Positions 34,446-43,728 of a stretch of 64,000 nucleotides of DNA are shown piece by piece. The position numbers and the translations under genes were made by a program. How positions within the stretch are numbered: the stretch's first letter is position 1; every line of letters begins with the position of its first letter. Source of the DNA: an uncultured Candidatus Melainabacteria bacterium. GTDB lineage: Bacteria; Cyanobacteriota; Vampirovibrionia; Gastranaerophilales; Gastranaerophilaceae. Location: NCBI GenBank assembly GCA_934718275.1, contig CAKUZD010000004.1, positions 223,910 to 287,909 on the forward strand, written 5' to 3'. The notes beneath the pieces are model-generated. The model did not search any database, had not been told where the DNA came from, and worked only from the letters and a program-made list of their open reading frames with translations.

Positions 34446-34799
34446 TTATATATTCATTTCTATAAACTCTAACACGTTTTCGATTTTATTTAATTCGTTA
34501 TTATAAATTCTTACAATTTTATATCCTAAACTTTTTAAATATTTATCTCTTAATTTATCATGTTGAGTTTGTTCTTCTTCAAGGTGTCCAGAGCCATCTA
34601 ATTCAATTATTAATCTTTTTTCTTTGCGTAAAAAATCAACTATATAATTTCCTATCGGAACTTGTCGACAAAATTTTAAATTTTTAAATCCTCTATTTTT
34701 TAATCTAAACCATAACTTATTTTCAAATTCTGTCATATTTTGTCTTAAATTTTTTGCATAAGAAAGCGATTTTTCTGTATAGTTATGTTTCTTGTTCAT
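34446..34799 (-). CDS. DUF559 endonuclease-like protein
   Basis: A 117-residue protein of the DUF559 family, related in fold to the Vsr mismatch endonucleases. Typical residues are MTEFENKLWFRLKNRG, RQVPIGNYIVDF, LIIELDGSGH and KSLGYKIVRIYNNEL, with acidic residues (VDF, ELDG) placed like a PD-(D/E)XK core. The ATG at 34799 is chosen over 34817 because TGG-TATAAT lies 6 nt upstream; the message would be leaderless. The gene is enclosed by perfect 21-bp inverted repeats, as in a small mobile cassette. Nuclease activity is inferred from the family. Confidence 0.85.
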   Translation of the reverse strand: MNKKHNYTEKSLSYAKNLRQNMTEFENKLWFRLKNRGFKNLKFCRQVPIGNYIVDFLRKEKRLIIELDGSGHLEEEQTQHDKLRDKYLKSLGYKIVRIYNNELNKIENVLEFIEMNI

Positions 34800-34805
34800 A
34801 CTATT

Positions 34806-34814
34806 ATTATACCA
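34806..34814 (-). promoter_or_regulatory. Extended -10, leaderless, DUF559 gene
   Basis: Minus-strand TGG-TATAAT (34806-34814) is 6 nt from the ATG at 34799. The expected -35 falls inside the right inverted repeat. Confidence 0.55.
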
Positions 34815-34821
34815 CAATTTC

Positions 34822-34842
34822 CCTTCGCCCCATCGGGGAGAG
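34822..34842 (-). repeat. Right 21-bp inverted repeat of the DUF559 cassette
   Basis: The exact reverse complement of 34421-34441. It is followed by GGTGCCTGTAAGGCGGGTGA and GGGG, similar to the CCCCTCACCC-type piece near 9178. Confidence 0.85.
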
Positions 34843-34898
34843 GGTGCCTGTAAGGCGGGTGAGGGGTGTGTATTATTCGCTCAAATATCAACAACTCC

Positions 34899-36251
34899 TT
34901 AACCAAATGTTTTGAATGAATTTTGTACGTTTTTGTCAACTACGTTTTTAACTGATTCATATTCTGTTTGTAGTGCAGAATGTTCTGTATCAAGTTTTTT
35001 TAATTCTAAATCAAGTTTTTTATCTTGGTTTTCTAAATCAGCCATATCTTGATTATATTTTGATTCGGCTTTAGCAATTGCGCGTTCGTCAGAAACTTCT
35101 TGAATACAATTATCTTCTGATATTGTGGTTGTTTTGAAAGATTTTGATGTTGTTGAATAATATTCCAAACGTAAAGAGCCGTCTCTTAATGCTGCTTCGA
35201 ATACTGTATTATCCTTTAATGGTGATTTTTGAACATTTCCGGCAGTACCTGTGCCAACAGATGCATATTTGTAATGTTCAGGATCGTTAACAGCATCAGC
35301 AGGAGTTTCAGAGTAAGTAAAATATCCGCTTGATTGCATTTTTGAAAAAATATTTTTGTAATAATTCAACATAGCTTTGTTATCACTATTTGCGGCAGAT
35401 TTCAAAGAAGCATCATTATTCATTTGGTATGTAACGTGATATCTGTTTTTATCTTTTGCATCTTTACCTTCATTAGTTCTCAAATAAGCTTCTGTGATAG
35501 ACATAGCATAGTCAAATAATTCTTTTTGTTCATCGGTTGTGCCTTCATAGTTTATAGGGTCATAAACCAGTTTGTCAGCATCGTTAGCTTTGTCTAAGAC
35601 ATTTCCATTAGCATCAACTGGTTGTCCTGCTTCGTTTGTTCTTAAATATCCTGCATAACCGCGTCCGATAGCGTAATCGTTATTGTTGGTAGTATCACCG
35701 CCTTCAGCAATAGTTTCTGTCCAACTAAAACCAAAATCGTGTTCGTTATCACCAATGTTTATACCTACTGTTGCAAAATATTTATCCCACGCTTCATGGA
35801 TTTTTTGTTCTGCAGCAGCTTGTTCTTCTGTTCTTTTAGTTGTGTCATTTCCATAAGTTTTTTGTACGGTAATGTCTGACTGAGAATAACCTAAATTAGC
35901 TAAAAATTGGTTATAGTCTCCTCCTGCTTTAGCGTATTTGTCTGCAAGCGTTTTTGTAACTAAAACTTTTCCTTTTGTATCAGTAACAACATATTGTTTA
36001 GTATTTGCAGCCATTTCATGGCCTGTCATTGTGTTGTAAGAGATATCCGTATATGTTGCTTCAGAACCGTTAAAACCTGTTAACACTGTTAATTTGGTTG
36101 TGTTAAGAGCTTCATTATATTCATTTGTAATTTGTTGTGTTTGGTCTGCTAAACGTTGTTTTGAATAGGAAATACTTTGACCGCTATTTTCATTATTGGT
36201 CAATCTTGCTGTTATGCTTAATAGTCTAGCTTGAGATGCTGCCATTCCCAT
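34899..36251 (-). CDS. Terminus-conserved, variable-middle protein (paralogue 2)
   Basis: A 450-residue acidic protein counted from the ATG at 36251, which has AAGGA about 10 nt upstream. The N-terminus (MGMAASQARLLSITARLTNNENSGQ) and C-terminal coiled coil (LELKKLDTEHSALQ...KNVQNSFKTFG) match the gene at 3742. The middle is Asn/Asp/Thr/Tyr-rich with many aromatic-glycine turns, and unrelated to the paralogue. No signal peptide. The architecture suggests a self-assembling surface structure, but this is inference. An AATTGTACAATT palindrome lies just upstream, overlapping a TACAAT -10. Confidence 0.7.
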   Translation of the reverse strand: MGMAASQARLLSITARLTNNENSGQSISYSKQRLADQTQQITNEYNEALNTTKLTVLTGFNGSEATYTDISYNTMTGHEMAANTKQYVVTDTKGKVLVTKTLADKYAKAGGDYNQFLANLGYSQSDITVQKTYGNDTTKRTEEQAAAEQKIHEAWDKYFATVGINIGDNEHDFGFSWTETIAEGGDTTNNNDYAIGRGYAGYLRTNEAGQPVDANGNVLDKANDADKLVYDPINYEGTTDEQKELFDYAMSITEAYLRTNEGKDAKDKNRYHVTYQMNNDASLKSAANSDNKAMLNYYKNIFSKMQSSGYFTYSETPADAVNDPEHYKYASVGTGTAGNVQKSPLKDNTVFEAALRDGSLRLEYYSTTSKSFKTTTISEDNCIQEVSDERAIAKAESKYNQDMADLENQDKKLDLELKKLDTEHSALQTEYESVKNVVDKNVQNSFKTFG

Positions 36252-36344
36252 AATAGATTTTCCTTTCCAAATTGTACAATTACTGTTACGGCACAATAAG
36301 GAAAAATCTTTAAAGAATGTTAATAATTTGTAACAAAAAAATGG

Positions 36345-36382
36345 GTAAAAAAAAGACCGGCGTGAAAAGATATTTCCGGTCT
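36345..36382 (-). terminator. Terminator of the 36513 pilin gene
   Basis: AGACCGG (36354-36360) pairs with CCGGTCT (36376-36382); the minus strand continues with a run of T. The region between it and the gene (36383-36512) holds no ORF. Confidence 0.65.
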
Positions 36383-36512
36383 ACAAAAAGATTCGATTTT
36401 TGTTTAGTTGCCTCATTTGCTAAAATGTGCTAAATGAAGAACTTATGTGAGATTATTACCCCACTTCGAAATTAAAGATTTCGGTCCTCCCGCAAGGGGT
36501 GGACATTTTTTA

Positions 36513-37181
36513 TTATTTGCTATACAATACTGCTCTTGCAGCTGGTGAATTCGGTCTAATTGTTGAATCGTAAAAAACTACTGGATATACATCTGTAGGA
36601 TTTTTGATTTTACAATCTGTGTCGCTTGAGCCTTCATCGCATTTTACAATTTTATTAGGAGCTTTTATTCCGTTAACGTCAATAAAACCTCGACAGCCGG
36701 TACCTGTAATCGGGTCATTCCCCTCAGGTCCTCTAGTACAGCCTGCAGAATTTTTGGGGAATGAAAACATTATGCCGTCATTAAAAAACAGTGTTGTGTT
36801 TTCCGCTGACATTGTAATGGCTTCCCCTGCTCCTGCATCTGCAGTATGAGTTGGTGCATAAGGGCTTCCTTTAGCGTCTTTAATGTTAGTAGCACCAGAT
36901 TCAGTTCTAACAACGTTCATTCTGCTAGAAAGCATTTTCTCAACTTTATAAGTATCACCTGTACCTGTAGCATCTGCAAAGTTCCATTCATCTAGTGCAA
37001 CGTTCAAAGTTACAGCTTGAGAAATAGCAGACAAAGCCTTTTTGTAAGCTGTTTTGTATTGTGCGCCTTGAGTTGAGTTCATCAATGTAGGCATTGTCAT
37101 AGCTGCAACAACACCAATAATACCTAAAGTAATCAAAACTTCCGCCAAGGTAAATCCAACTCTCTTGTTTGATAATTTCAT
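36513..37181 (-). CDS. Type IV pilin-like protein
   Basis: A 222-residue prepilin. After a short basic leader (MKLSNKRVG) the FTLAEVLITLGIIGVVAAMTMPTLMN helix begins, giving a prepilin peptidase site between G9 and F10. The globular part has four or more cysteines near the C-terminus (CTRGPEGND, TGCRGF, KCDEGSSDTDCK), likely disulfide-bonded. The ATG at 37181 is chosen for its GGTGG 8 nt upstream. It is controlled by a perfect TTGACA-17-TATAAT promoter that overlaps a palindrome, divergent from an XRE regulator. It may be a pseudopilin of a secretion system or a minor pilin. Confidence 0.85.
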   Translation of the reverse strand: MKLSNKRVGFTLAEVLITLGIIGVVAAMTMPTLMNSTQGAQYKTAYKKALSAISQAVTLNVALDEWNFADATGTGDTYKVEKMLSSRMNVVRTESGATNIKDAKGSPYAPTHTADAGAGEAITMSAENTTLFFNDGIMFSFPKNSAGCTRGPEGNDPITGTGCRGFIDVNGIKAPNKIVKCDEGSSDTDCKIKNPTDVYPVVFYDSTIRPNSPAARAVLYSK

Positions 37182-37216
37182 AATCATTTCCACCTTTCTT
37201 GATTGTATACATGTAT

Positions 37217-37264
37217 ATTATACGATATTTATATCAATTTGTCAATATTATTGATATAAATATC
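37217..37264 (-). promoter_or_regulatory. Consensus promoter overlapped by a 15-bp-arm operator
   Basis: Minus-strand TTGACA (37240-37245), a 17-nt spacer and TATAAT (37217-37222) drive the pilin. GATATTTATATCAAT (37224-37238) fills the spacer and its exact reverse complement (37250-37264) lies upstream of the -35, 11 bp apart. A protein bound to both arms would block this promoter and might regulate the divergent XRE gene. Confidence 0.75.
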
Positions 37265-37310
37265 ATTTTATCATTCTAAAATTGTCTATATATTTTAATT
37301 AGGGTATGAG

Positions 37311-37634
37311 ATGAAATTAGATAAAGAGATTATTGGTAAAAAAATTCGACAAATACGCATTGAAAAAGGGTTTTCGCAGGAAAAACTGTCTGAAGAAATA
37401 GACATTTCTCCTCGTCACATGTGTACGATTGAAAATGGAAATTCCCTTCCATCTTTAGAAACATTTGTTAAGATTGCCCAAATTCTTGATATAGATATCA
37501 ATGATTTTTTTAATCTAACTCCAATGAATAATGATAAATTAAGGATTGAAATATATGAAATGATACAAACTTCATCTATTTCGGAACTTCATCTTATAAA
37601 AGATTTGATTTTGGCTGTGAAAAATAATAGATAG
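37311..37634 (+). CDS. XRE-family transcriptional regulator
   Basis: A 107-residue DNA-binding protein. The N-terminal helix-turn-helix (residues 9-63: IRQIRIEKGFSQEKLSEEID...ENGNSLPSLETFVKIAQIL) is of the lambda-Cro/SinR type. The last 35 residues (MNNDKLRIEIYEMIQ...LHLIKDLILAVKNN) look like a dimerisation helix. AGGGTATGAG precedes the ATG. It is divergent from the pilin across the palindromic operator, so control of the pilin and of itself is the simplest reading. Confidence 0.88.
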   Translation: MKLDKEIIGKKIRQIRIEKGFSQEKLSEEIDISPRHMCTIENGNSLPSLETFVKIAQILDIDINDFFNLTPMNNDKLRIEIYEMIQTSSISELHLIKDLILAVKNNR

Positions 37635-37690
37635 CCATACTGTTTTATAAATATTTTCTTCCCCAATCGTCTGATTTGGTCTTAATTTAG

Positions 37691-37735
37691 TTGACATCAA
37701 ATTTCGTTAATTATACAATTGTTGTAAAAACAACA
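37691..37735 (+). promoter_or_regulatory. Promoter of the efflux operon with inverted repeat
   Basis: TTGACA (37691-37696), a 17-nt spacer and TACAAT (37714-37719). TGTTG-taaaaa-CAACA (37720-37735) follows directly and could be an operator or leader hairpin. Confidence 0.6.
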
Positions 37736-37766
37736 GAATACTGATTTAAGCAGACAGGGAGAGTAA

Positions 37767-38939
37767 ATGAAAAAAAATATTATAATATTTTTGTCACTAA
37801 TTGTTGTGGCAATTTTGGGAAGATATGGCTTTTCTCAATATATTAACATTATGCAGGGAAAGTCTATGAAAAATAGACCGCTTCCAAATGTTACGGTACA
37901 AGAAATTGAAACAAAGAATGTAATAAGAAGCTTTGATGCTCCGGGGCGTGTGGTATCAAAATACAGAGTTGATGTAATGGCGCGTATTTCCGGATATCTT
38001 TTAAAAAGTTATTTTAAAGAAGGAGATTATGTTAAAGCAGGACAAATTTTATTCCAAATAGAGCCTACAGAATACTCAAATGCGTCTAATGTTGCTGCTG
38101 CAAATGTAAAAAACCTAAAAGCTCAACTTGTATATGCAGAAAAACAACTTGCTCGTGCTGCAGAACTTGTGAAAAAGGATTATATTGCAAAAGCACAGTA
38201 TGATCAACTTTTGTCACAAAGAGATGCTTTAAAAGCTCAATTGTCCTCGGCACAAGCTTCGCTAAACGATGCTAACAGAAATCTTGGTTATACTCATGTA
38301 AAATCTCCTGTTAACGGCAAAGTCGGAATTATTAATGTTACGGTTGGAAACTATGTCTCTCCAACATCGGGAGCTTTAACAACCATAAATAGTACAAATC
38401 CTATTTATGTAACTTTTCCTATAGATTCAAATGATTTTCAAGAACTTGCGAATGCTGATAAATCAAATAATATTAACAGAAAAGTTGAGCTTATTATGAA
38501 TAACGGAAGCAGGTATGCAACAACAGGTGTTCAAGATTTTCAAGATAACAAGGTTGACCAAGCAACAGGTACGGTAACAATGAGGGCAACTTTTGCAAAT
38601 CCAAATAATGAACTAATTCATGGAGAGTTTGTGACAGTTAAATTATATTCAAATAATCCTGTGTCAGTTCCGGTTGCACCTGTAACTGCGGTTTTAGAAA
38701 ATCAAGCAGGTAAATACGTTTACAAGCTTGATGAAAATAATATTCCACAACTTGTATATGTTAAAACAGGCGAACAAAATGGAAATAATTGGATTATTAA
38801 AGAAGGTTTGAAAAAAGGAGACAAAATTGTGACCGAAGGTCTACAAAAAGTTGTTCCCGGAAAACCTGTAAAAATAGTTACTGAAGAAGAAATGAAGAAG
38901 CTTAAATCTGAACAAATAACAGTAAATAAAAATAAATAA
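37767..38939 (+). CDS. acrA: RND efflux periplasmic adaptor
   Basis: A 390-residue membrane fusion protein of the AcrA/MexA type. A signal anchor covers residues 1-25. A barrel-sandwich (VMARISGYLLKSYFKEGDYVKAGQILFQIEP), a helical hairpin (about residues 105-175), the second lipoyl half (YTHVKSPVNGKVGII) and the C-terminal beta-barrel region follow in order. It links the inner-membrane pump to the outer-membrane channel encoded next. GGGAGAG precedes the ATG. No lipobox is evident, so it is anchored by its N-terminal helix. Confidence 0.92.
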   Translation: MKKNIIIFLSLIVVAILGRYGFSQYINIMQGKSMKNRPLPNVTVQEIETKNVIRSFDAPGRVVSKYRVDVMARISGYLLKSYFKEGDYVKAGQILFQIEPTEYSNASNVAAANVKNLKAQLVYAEKQLARAAELVKKDYIAKAQYDQLLSQRDALKAQLSSAQASLNDANRNLGYTHVKSPVNGKVGIINVTVGNYVSPTSGALTTINSTNPIYVTFPIDSNDFQELANADKSNNINRKVELIMNNGSRYATTGVQDFQDNKVDQATGTVTMRATFANPNNELIHGEFVTVKLYSNNPVSVPVAPVTAVLENQAGKYVYKLDENNIPQLVYVKTGEQNGNNWIIKEGLKKGDKIVTEGLQKVVPGKPVKIVTEEEMKKLKSEQITVNKNK

Positions 38940-39023
38940 ATCTATTTATTTTAGATTTAATTTCAAGGAACTATTTTCTTACATATCTATTAATTTATTT
39001 AATTTAAATGACAAGGATTACTA

Positions 39024-42000
39024 ATGCCAAACGATAAACAAAATGAACAAAATCAAGGAAATTTATTTATAAAACGACCAAAGCTTGCAATTGTAATTTC
39101 TCTTGCGATTATGATTGCCGGAGCTTTAATGATGTTAATGCTTCCTTTGGAAGAATACCCTTCAATTACTCCTCCGCAAGTAGTTGTTACCGCAACTTAT
39201 GCCGGTGCAAGTTCAGATGTGGTTGAAGATACTATTGCAGCTCCTGTTGAAGCGCAGTTGAATGGTGTTCAGGATATGATTTATATGTCCTCAACTTCTC
39301 AAAATGGTCAATACCAATTAACATTGTATTTTAATATTGGCTCTGACCCTGATATGGCGGTTGTAAATGTTCAAAACCAACTTCAATTGGTTACTCCGAG
39401 GTTGCCGGAAGAAGTGCGGCGTTATGGTTTGTCTGTTAAAAAATCAACCGGTGGTCCCGGGTTGATGATGATTTCAGTAAACTCTCCAACTCATACTTAT
39501 GATTCTCTTTATATTGCAAACTATGCTTCTATATATATTAAAGATGAACTTGCTCGTATTAAAGGTGTTGGTAAAGTTTCCGTATTTGGTTCTTCGGATT
39601 ATTCAATGAGGATTTGGCTAGATGCTGCTAAGATGGCAAATCTTGGAGTTTCAGTTTCAGAAGTCAGTACCGCAATTCAGTCTCAAAACACTCAAGTTCC
39701 TGCAGGTGACTTAGGTGTTGAACCAATGAAAAATAAGCAAATGATTAAGCTTACAATGCGTACAAAAGGTCGTTTGAAAGATGTTTCCGAGTTCGAAAAT
39801 ATTATTGTTCGTTCTAAAGCTGACGGCTCTCAAATTAAATTAAAAGATATTGCAAGAGTTGAATTGGGTGCTGAAAGTTATTCGTTCTTTTCTCGTATAG
39901 GAGGAAAAGATTCTGCTATTATTTCTATAAGCCAATTGCCGGAAGCTAATGCAATTGATTTATCTAATAAAATTACTAAAAAAATGGAAGAACTAAGCAA
40001 GGGATTTCCGCAAGGTATTGAGTATAAAATTCAACGTGATGAAACAGAATTTGTTAGGGAATCTATTAACGAGGTTATAAGCGCTATCGGACTTGCTATT
40101 TTGCTTGTTGGAATTGTTACTTATATGTTTTTGGGAAGTGGCAGAGCTGCATTAATCCCGTTTTGCGCAATCCCTGTTTCTTTAATCGGTGTATTTATAT
40201 TTATGAATATACTTGGATTTTCAATAAACCTATTAATTCTGTTCGGTTTGGTATTGGCAGTCGGGTTGGTTGTTGATGATGCGATTGTTGTACTTGAGAA
40301 CACACAAAGACACATTCAGGAGGGCAAATCTCCGGTTGATGCAACAGAAGTTACGATGAAAGAGGTATTTGGAGCTGTGCTTGCAACATCATTAGTTTTG
40401 ATGGCAGTATTTGTTCCCGTATCTTTTATGTCAGGGATTACAGGACAAATGTTCAGACAGTTTGCGCTTTGTATCGCATCTTCAATCGGCTTATCAACTC
40501 TTGTAGCTTTAACCCTTGCTCCTGCACTATGTGCAATGATTTTGAAATCAGGAGAAGAAAAAGCTGACTTTGAGTTTATACAAAAATTTGATGATTGGTT
40601 TAGTGGGATAAGAGATAATTACTTAAACGGAGTAAAAATATTTATAAATTCCCCAAAACTTACATTATCATTATTAGCCGGAATTGTAATTTTTACATCT
40701 TTAATGTTTTGGTTAATTCCAAAAGGATTTTTACCTCAGGAAGATAAAGGAGCTGTTTTTGCACAAATTCAATTGCCTGACGGGTCTTCTGCATCAAGAA
40801 CAAATATTGTTGCAAATGAGGTAGAAGAAAGAATTTTAAAAATTCCGGGCGTAGAAAATACAATTACACTTGTAGGTTTTTCGGGTGAAAATACTGCATT
40901 AATCGTTGCAGAACTTTCGAATTGGTCAAAACGTAAATCCAAAGACCTTTCAATGCAAAGTATTTTGGGAAAAATTAAAAAGGAATTTGCAAATTATCCG
41001 TCAGCAACAATTGCATCATTCTCACCACCTTCAATTTCCGGTCTTGGTATGTTCGGAGGTTTTGAATACCAATTGTTAGATAAGGGGGACAGAACTCCTC
41101 AAGAACTTTATGAAGAAGCTCAAAAAATTATTGAAGCAGGAAACAAAAATTCCGCTTTTCAAATGGTATATACTTCATTTACGGCAAACCTTCCTCAATT
41201 AATGATTAAGGTTGATGAAAATAAAGCACTTGCGCAAGGTGTTAATATTTCAGAAATTTATAATGCTTTATCAGGTTATTTTGGAAAGTCTTACGTAAAC
41301 GACTTTAATAAGTATGGTCGTGTTTATCGTGTGTATTTACAGGCTGATTCTGAGTATAGAGAGAGACCAAGTGATATTGATAAGATATACGTAAAAAATA
41401 ACTCCGGTACAATGGTGCCTTTATCAGCTGTTGTAAATGTTTCTAATATCGTTGGACCTTATAGTTTGACGAGATTTAATATGTATCCTGCGATTACAAT
41501 AAATGGACAAGCTAGAAGTGGTGTAAGTTCAGGACAAGCTATGACGGCTATGGAACAACTTTCTGATGAAATTCTTCCGAAAGATATGGGATTTGCTTGG
41601 TCCGGAAGCTCTTTACAAGAAAAAGAGTCTTCAGGACAAATTCTTCCAATCCTTGTAATGTCAATAGTTTTTATATACTTGTTTTTGGTTGGGTTATATG
41701 AAAGTTGGATGTTGCCGGTTGCGGTATTGTTAATTTCACCGGTAGCCCTTGTTGGAGCTTTGTTCTCGCAATATGTTGCAGGATATTCGCTTGATTTGTA
41801 TTCTCAAATTGGACTTGTTATGTTAATAGGTTTGTCTACAAAACAGGCAATTTTAATTATTGAATTTGCGAAAGACGCACATCAAAACGGAATGAGCATT
41901 AAAGACGCCGCTATGCAAGCTGCAAAATTAAGATTTAGAGCTGTTATGATGACCAATATTGCATTTATTTTAGGCCTTTTACCTCTTGTTTTTGCCAAAG

Positions 42001-42176
42001 GTGCAGGTGCTGCAAGTAGGAATTCTGTTGGTATGACGGTATTTGGAGGAATGATTGCGGTTGCATTTATTGGAACTTTTTTGGTTCCTGCATTTTTTGT
42101 TCTTATTGAAGAATTAAAGGTTTATACAGCTCATAAAATTAGAGAATTACAACAAAAAAAGGATAATAATAAATAA
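39024..42176 (+). CDS. acrB: RND (HAE-1) multidrug efflux pump
   Basis: A 1050-residue proton-driven transporter, full length for the family. Twelve membrane segments and two large periplasmic loops are present. The TM4 proton-relay pair is in GLVVDDAIVVLEN, and GLSTKQAILIIEFAKD of TM10 carries the lysine. The duplicated halves follow the AcrB/MexF pattern. Substrates cannot be predicted. AAGGA precedes the ATG. Its stop overlaps the tolC start by one base, so the whole tripartite pump is one operon. Confidence 0.94.
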   Translation: MPNDKQNEQNQGNLFIKRPKLAIVISLAIMIAGALMMLMLPLEEYPSITPPQVVVTATYAGASSDVVEDTIAAPVEAQLNGVQDMIYMSSTSQNGQYQLTLYFNIGSDPDMAVVNVQNQLQLVTPRLPEEVRRYGLSVKKSTGGPGLMMISVNSPTHTYDSLYIANYASIYIKDELARIKGVGKVSVFGSSDYSMRIWLDAAKMANLGVSVSEVSTAIQSQNTQVPAGDLGVEPMKNKQMIKLTMRTKGRLKDVSEFENIIVRSKADGSQIKLKDIARVELGAESYSFFSRIGGKDSAIISISQLPEANAIDLSNKITKKMEELSKGFPQGIEYKIQRDETEFVRESINEVISAIGLAILLVGIVTYMFLGSGRAALIPFCAIPVSLIGVFIFMNILGFSINLLILFGLVLAVGLVVDDAIVVLENTQRHIQEGKSPVDATEVTMKEVFGAVLATSLVLMAVFVPVSFMSGITGQMFRQFALCIASSIGLSTLVALTLAPALCAMILKSGEEKADFEFIQKFDDWFSGIRDNYLNGVKIFINSPKLTLSLLAGIVIFTSLMFWLIPKGFLPQEDKGAVFAQIQLPDGSSASRTNIVANEVEERILKIPGVENTITLVGFSGENTALIVAELSNWSKRKSKDLSMQSILGKIKKEFANYPSATIASFSPPSISGLGMFGGFEYQLLDKGDRTPQELYEEAQKIIEAGNKNSAFQMVYTSFTANLPQLMIKVDENKALAQGVNISEIYNALSGYFGKSYVNDFNKYGRVYRVYLQADSEYRERPSDIDKIYVKNNSGTMVPLSAVVNVSNIVGPYSLTRFNMYPAITINGQARSGVSSGQAMTAMEQLSDEILPKDMGFAWSGSSLQEKESSGQILPILVMSIVFIYLFLVGLYESWMLPVAVLLISPVALVGALFSQYVAGYSLDLYSQIGLVMLIGLSTKQAILIIEFAKDAHQNGMSIKDAAMQAAKLRFRAVMMTNIAFILGLLPLVFAKGAGAASRNSVGMTVFGGMIAVAFIGTFLVPAFFVLIEELKVYTAHKIRELQQKKDNNK

Positions 42177-43591
42177 TGTTAAAAAAACTATTATTACTTA
42201 GCATAATTATTGGTATGACTACTACAAACGGATTTTGTGCCGACATTGGAAACAAAGTTAACGAAAATGAATACCCTACTGCCGACAAAGTTTTACCTGC
42301 AAAACCGATACAACCTGATTTCGTAATAGAGGGTTCTGTCGAAAAAAATATTGATATGACACTTGATAAATGTATAGAGTTGGCTTTAGGCAATAACCCA
42401 CAAATCAATGCAGCCTTCCATGACATTTTAGCATCAGACGCTAGAATTAAGCAAGTTTGGGCAAACTATTTCCCGCAATTAAGTTGGCAAACAGGCTATA
42501 CAAAGATTAAGCAATTACAATTGTCTGACGCATTGGGGAAAAATTTGACATTTAACTATTATATTTTAGGTCAAGTTACGCTTCAACAAATGCTTTACGA
42601 TTTCGGTGTTACGCAAAATCAAGCTACAATCAAACGCTTGGATTACGAAGCATATAAAACAACCCTCAGCGCAACAATTAATGACGTGATTTATCAAACC
42701 AAAGATGCTTATTTTAATCTGCTTTTTGCATTTGAAAATAGGCGAGTTGCAGAGGATACGGTAAAAAAATTCGAAATGTTCTATAATCAAGCAAAGGCAT
42801 TTTATGAAATTGGCATGAATCCGAAAGTTGATGTTACTATTGCAGAAGTTAACTTGAGTAATGCAAAATTACAACTTATACAAGCAGATAATGCAGTAAA
42901 TCTTGCGGTAGCAAAATTGAATAATGTAATGGGAGTTCCATTTATTGATAAGTATAATGTTCAAGAACGCTTGAAGTACCAACCTGTAGATGTTTCTTTT
43001 AATCAGTCAGTTGAAATTGCACGAAATGCAAGGCCGGAGCTAAAACTTGCAGAAATTAAAGTCGAAGGTGCAAACCAAACTTTAAAATTGGTAAAAAAAT
43101 CTTATTTCCCAACACTTTCTATAGAAGGGCAGTATCAACGAGGTGGTAAAAGTTGGAATTCTAATTATGGTTACAACGTAGGCGGATATTTGAACTTCCC
43201 AACTATTAACGGAATGCTTATTAAAAATGAAATTAAAGAAGCAAGGTATTTATATGATAAGGAAATTGCAAACGCAAAAAATACTCAAAATACTATATAT
43301 TTAGAAATTCAAAATGCATATTTAACTCTTGAAGAAAAGAAAAATCAAATGCCTGTTGCAATCCTTGGTGTAAAACAAGCTAAAGAAAACTATGAACTTT
43401 CTTATGGAAGATACAGAGTTGGAGAAGCAAGTCCGACAGAATTGAAAGATGCGCAAATAAATTATCAACAAGCCCAATTAACTTATTATAATGCTTTATA
43501 TCAATATAATTCTTCAAAAGCTGCGTTAGAAAAAGCAATTGGTAAAAATCTTACAAATGAATCCCCTGATATTGTTGAACTTGGTAAATAA
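42176..43591 (+). CDS. tolC: TolC-family outer-membrane channel
   Basis: A 471-residue protein. Residues 1-22 (MLKKLLLLSIIIGMTTTNGFCA) form a signal peptide. Two TolC repeats follow, each with long alpha-helical hairpins (for example QVTLQQMLYDFGVTQNQATIKRL and the later NEIKEARYLYDKEIANAKN). It is the exit duct of the RND pump and proves the cell has an outer membrane. It overlaps acrB by one base (TAATG). No terminator is obvious after it. Confidence 0.9.
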   Translation: MLKKLLLLSIIIGMTTTNGFCADIGNKVNENEYPTADKVLPAKPIQPDFVIEGSVEKNIDMTLDKCIELALGNNPQINAAFHDILASDARIKQVWANYFPQLSWQTGYTKIKQLQLSDALGKNLTFNYYILGQVTLQQMLYDFGVTQNQATIKRLDYEAYKTTLSATINDVIYQTKDAYFNLLFAFENRRVAEDTVKKFEMFYNQAKAFYEIGMNPKVDVTIAEVNLSNAKLQLIQADNAVNLAVAKLNNVMGVPFIDKYNVQERLKYQPVDVSFNQSVEIARNARPELKLAEIKVEGANQTLKLVKKSYFPTLSIEGQYQRGGKSWNSNYGYNVGGYLNFPTINGMLIKNEIKEARYLYDKEIANAKNTQNTIYLEIQNAYLTLEEKKNQMPVAILGVKQAKENYELSYGRYRVGEASPTELKDAQINYQQAQLTYYNALYQYNSSKAALEKAIGKNLTNESPDIVELGK

Positions 43592-43728
43592 GTATAAATA
43601 GAGATTTATATAAAAGCGCCACTTACAGAATTTGTTAAAATGTTTTGATAATCTGTAAATAGCGCTAATATAATAGTTGTTTCCGGTTCGCAGGTGACGT
43701 TCCTAAACTTTTCCTAACCCAATTTGGC

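Noticed and set aside
34421..34842. DUF559 cassette as a complete insertion sequence
   Set aside because: There is no transposase and no clear target-site duplication next to the inverted repeats.
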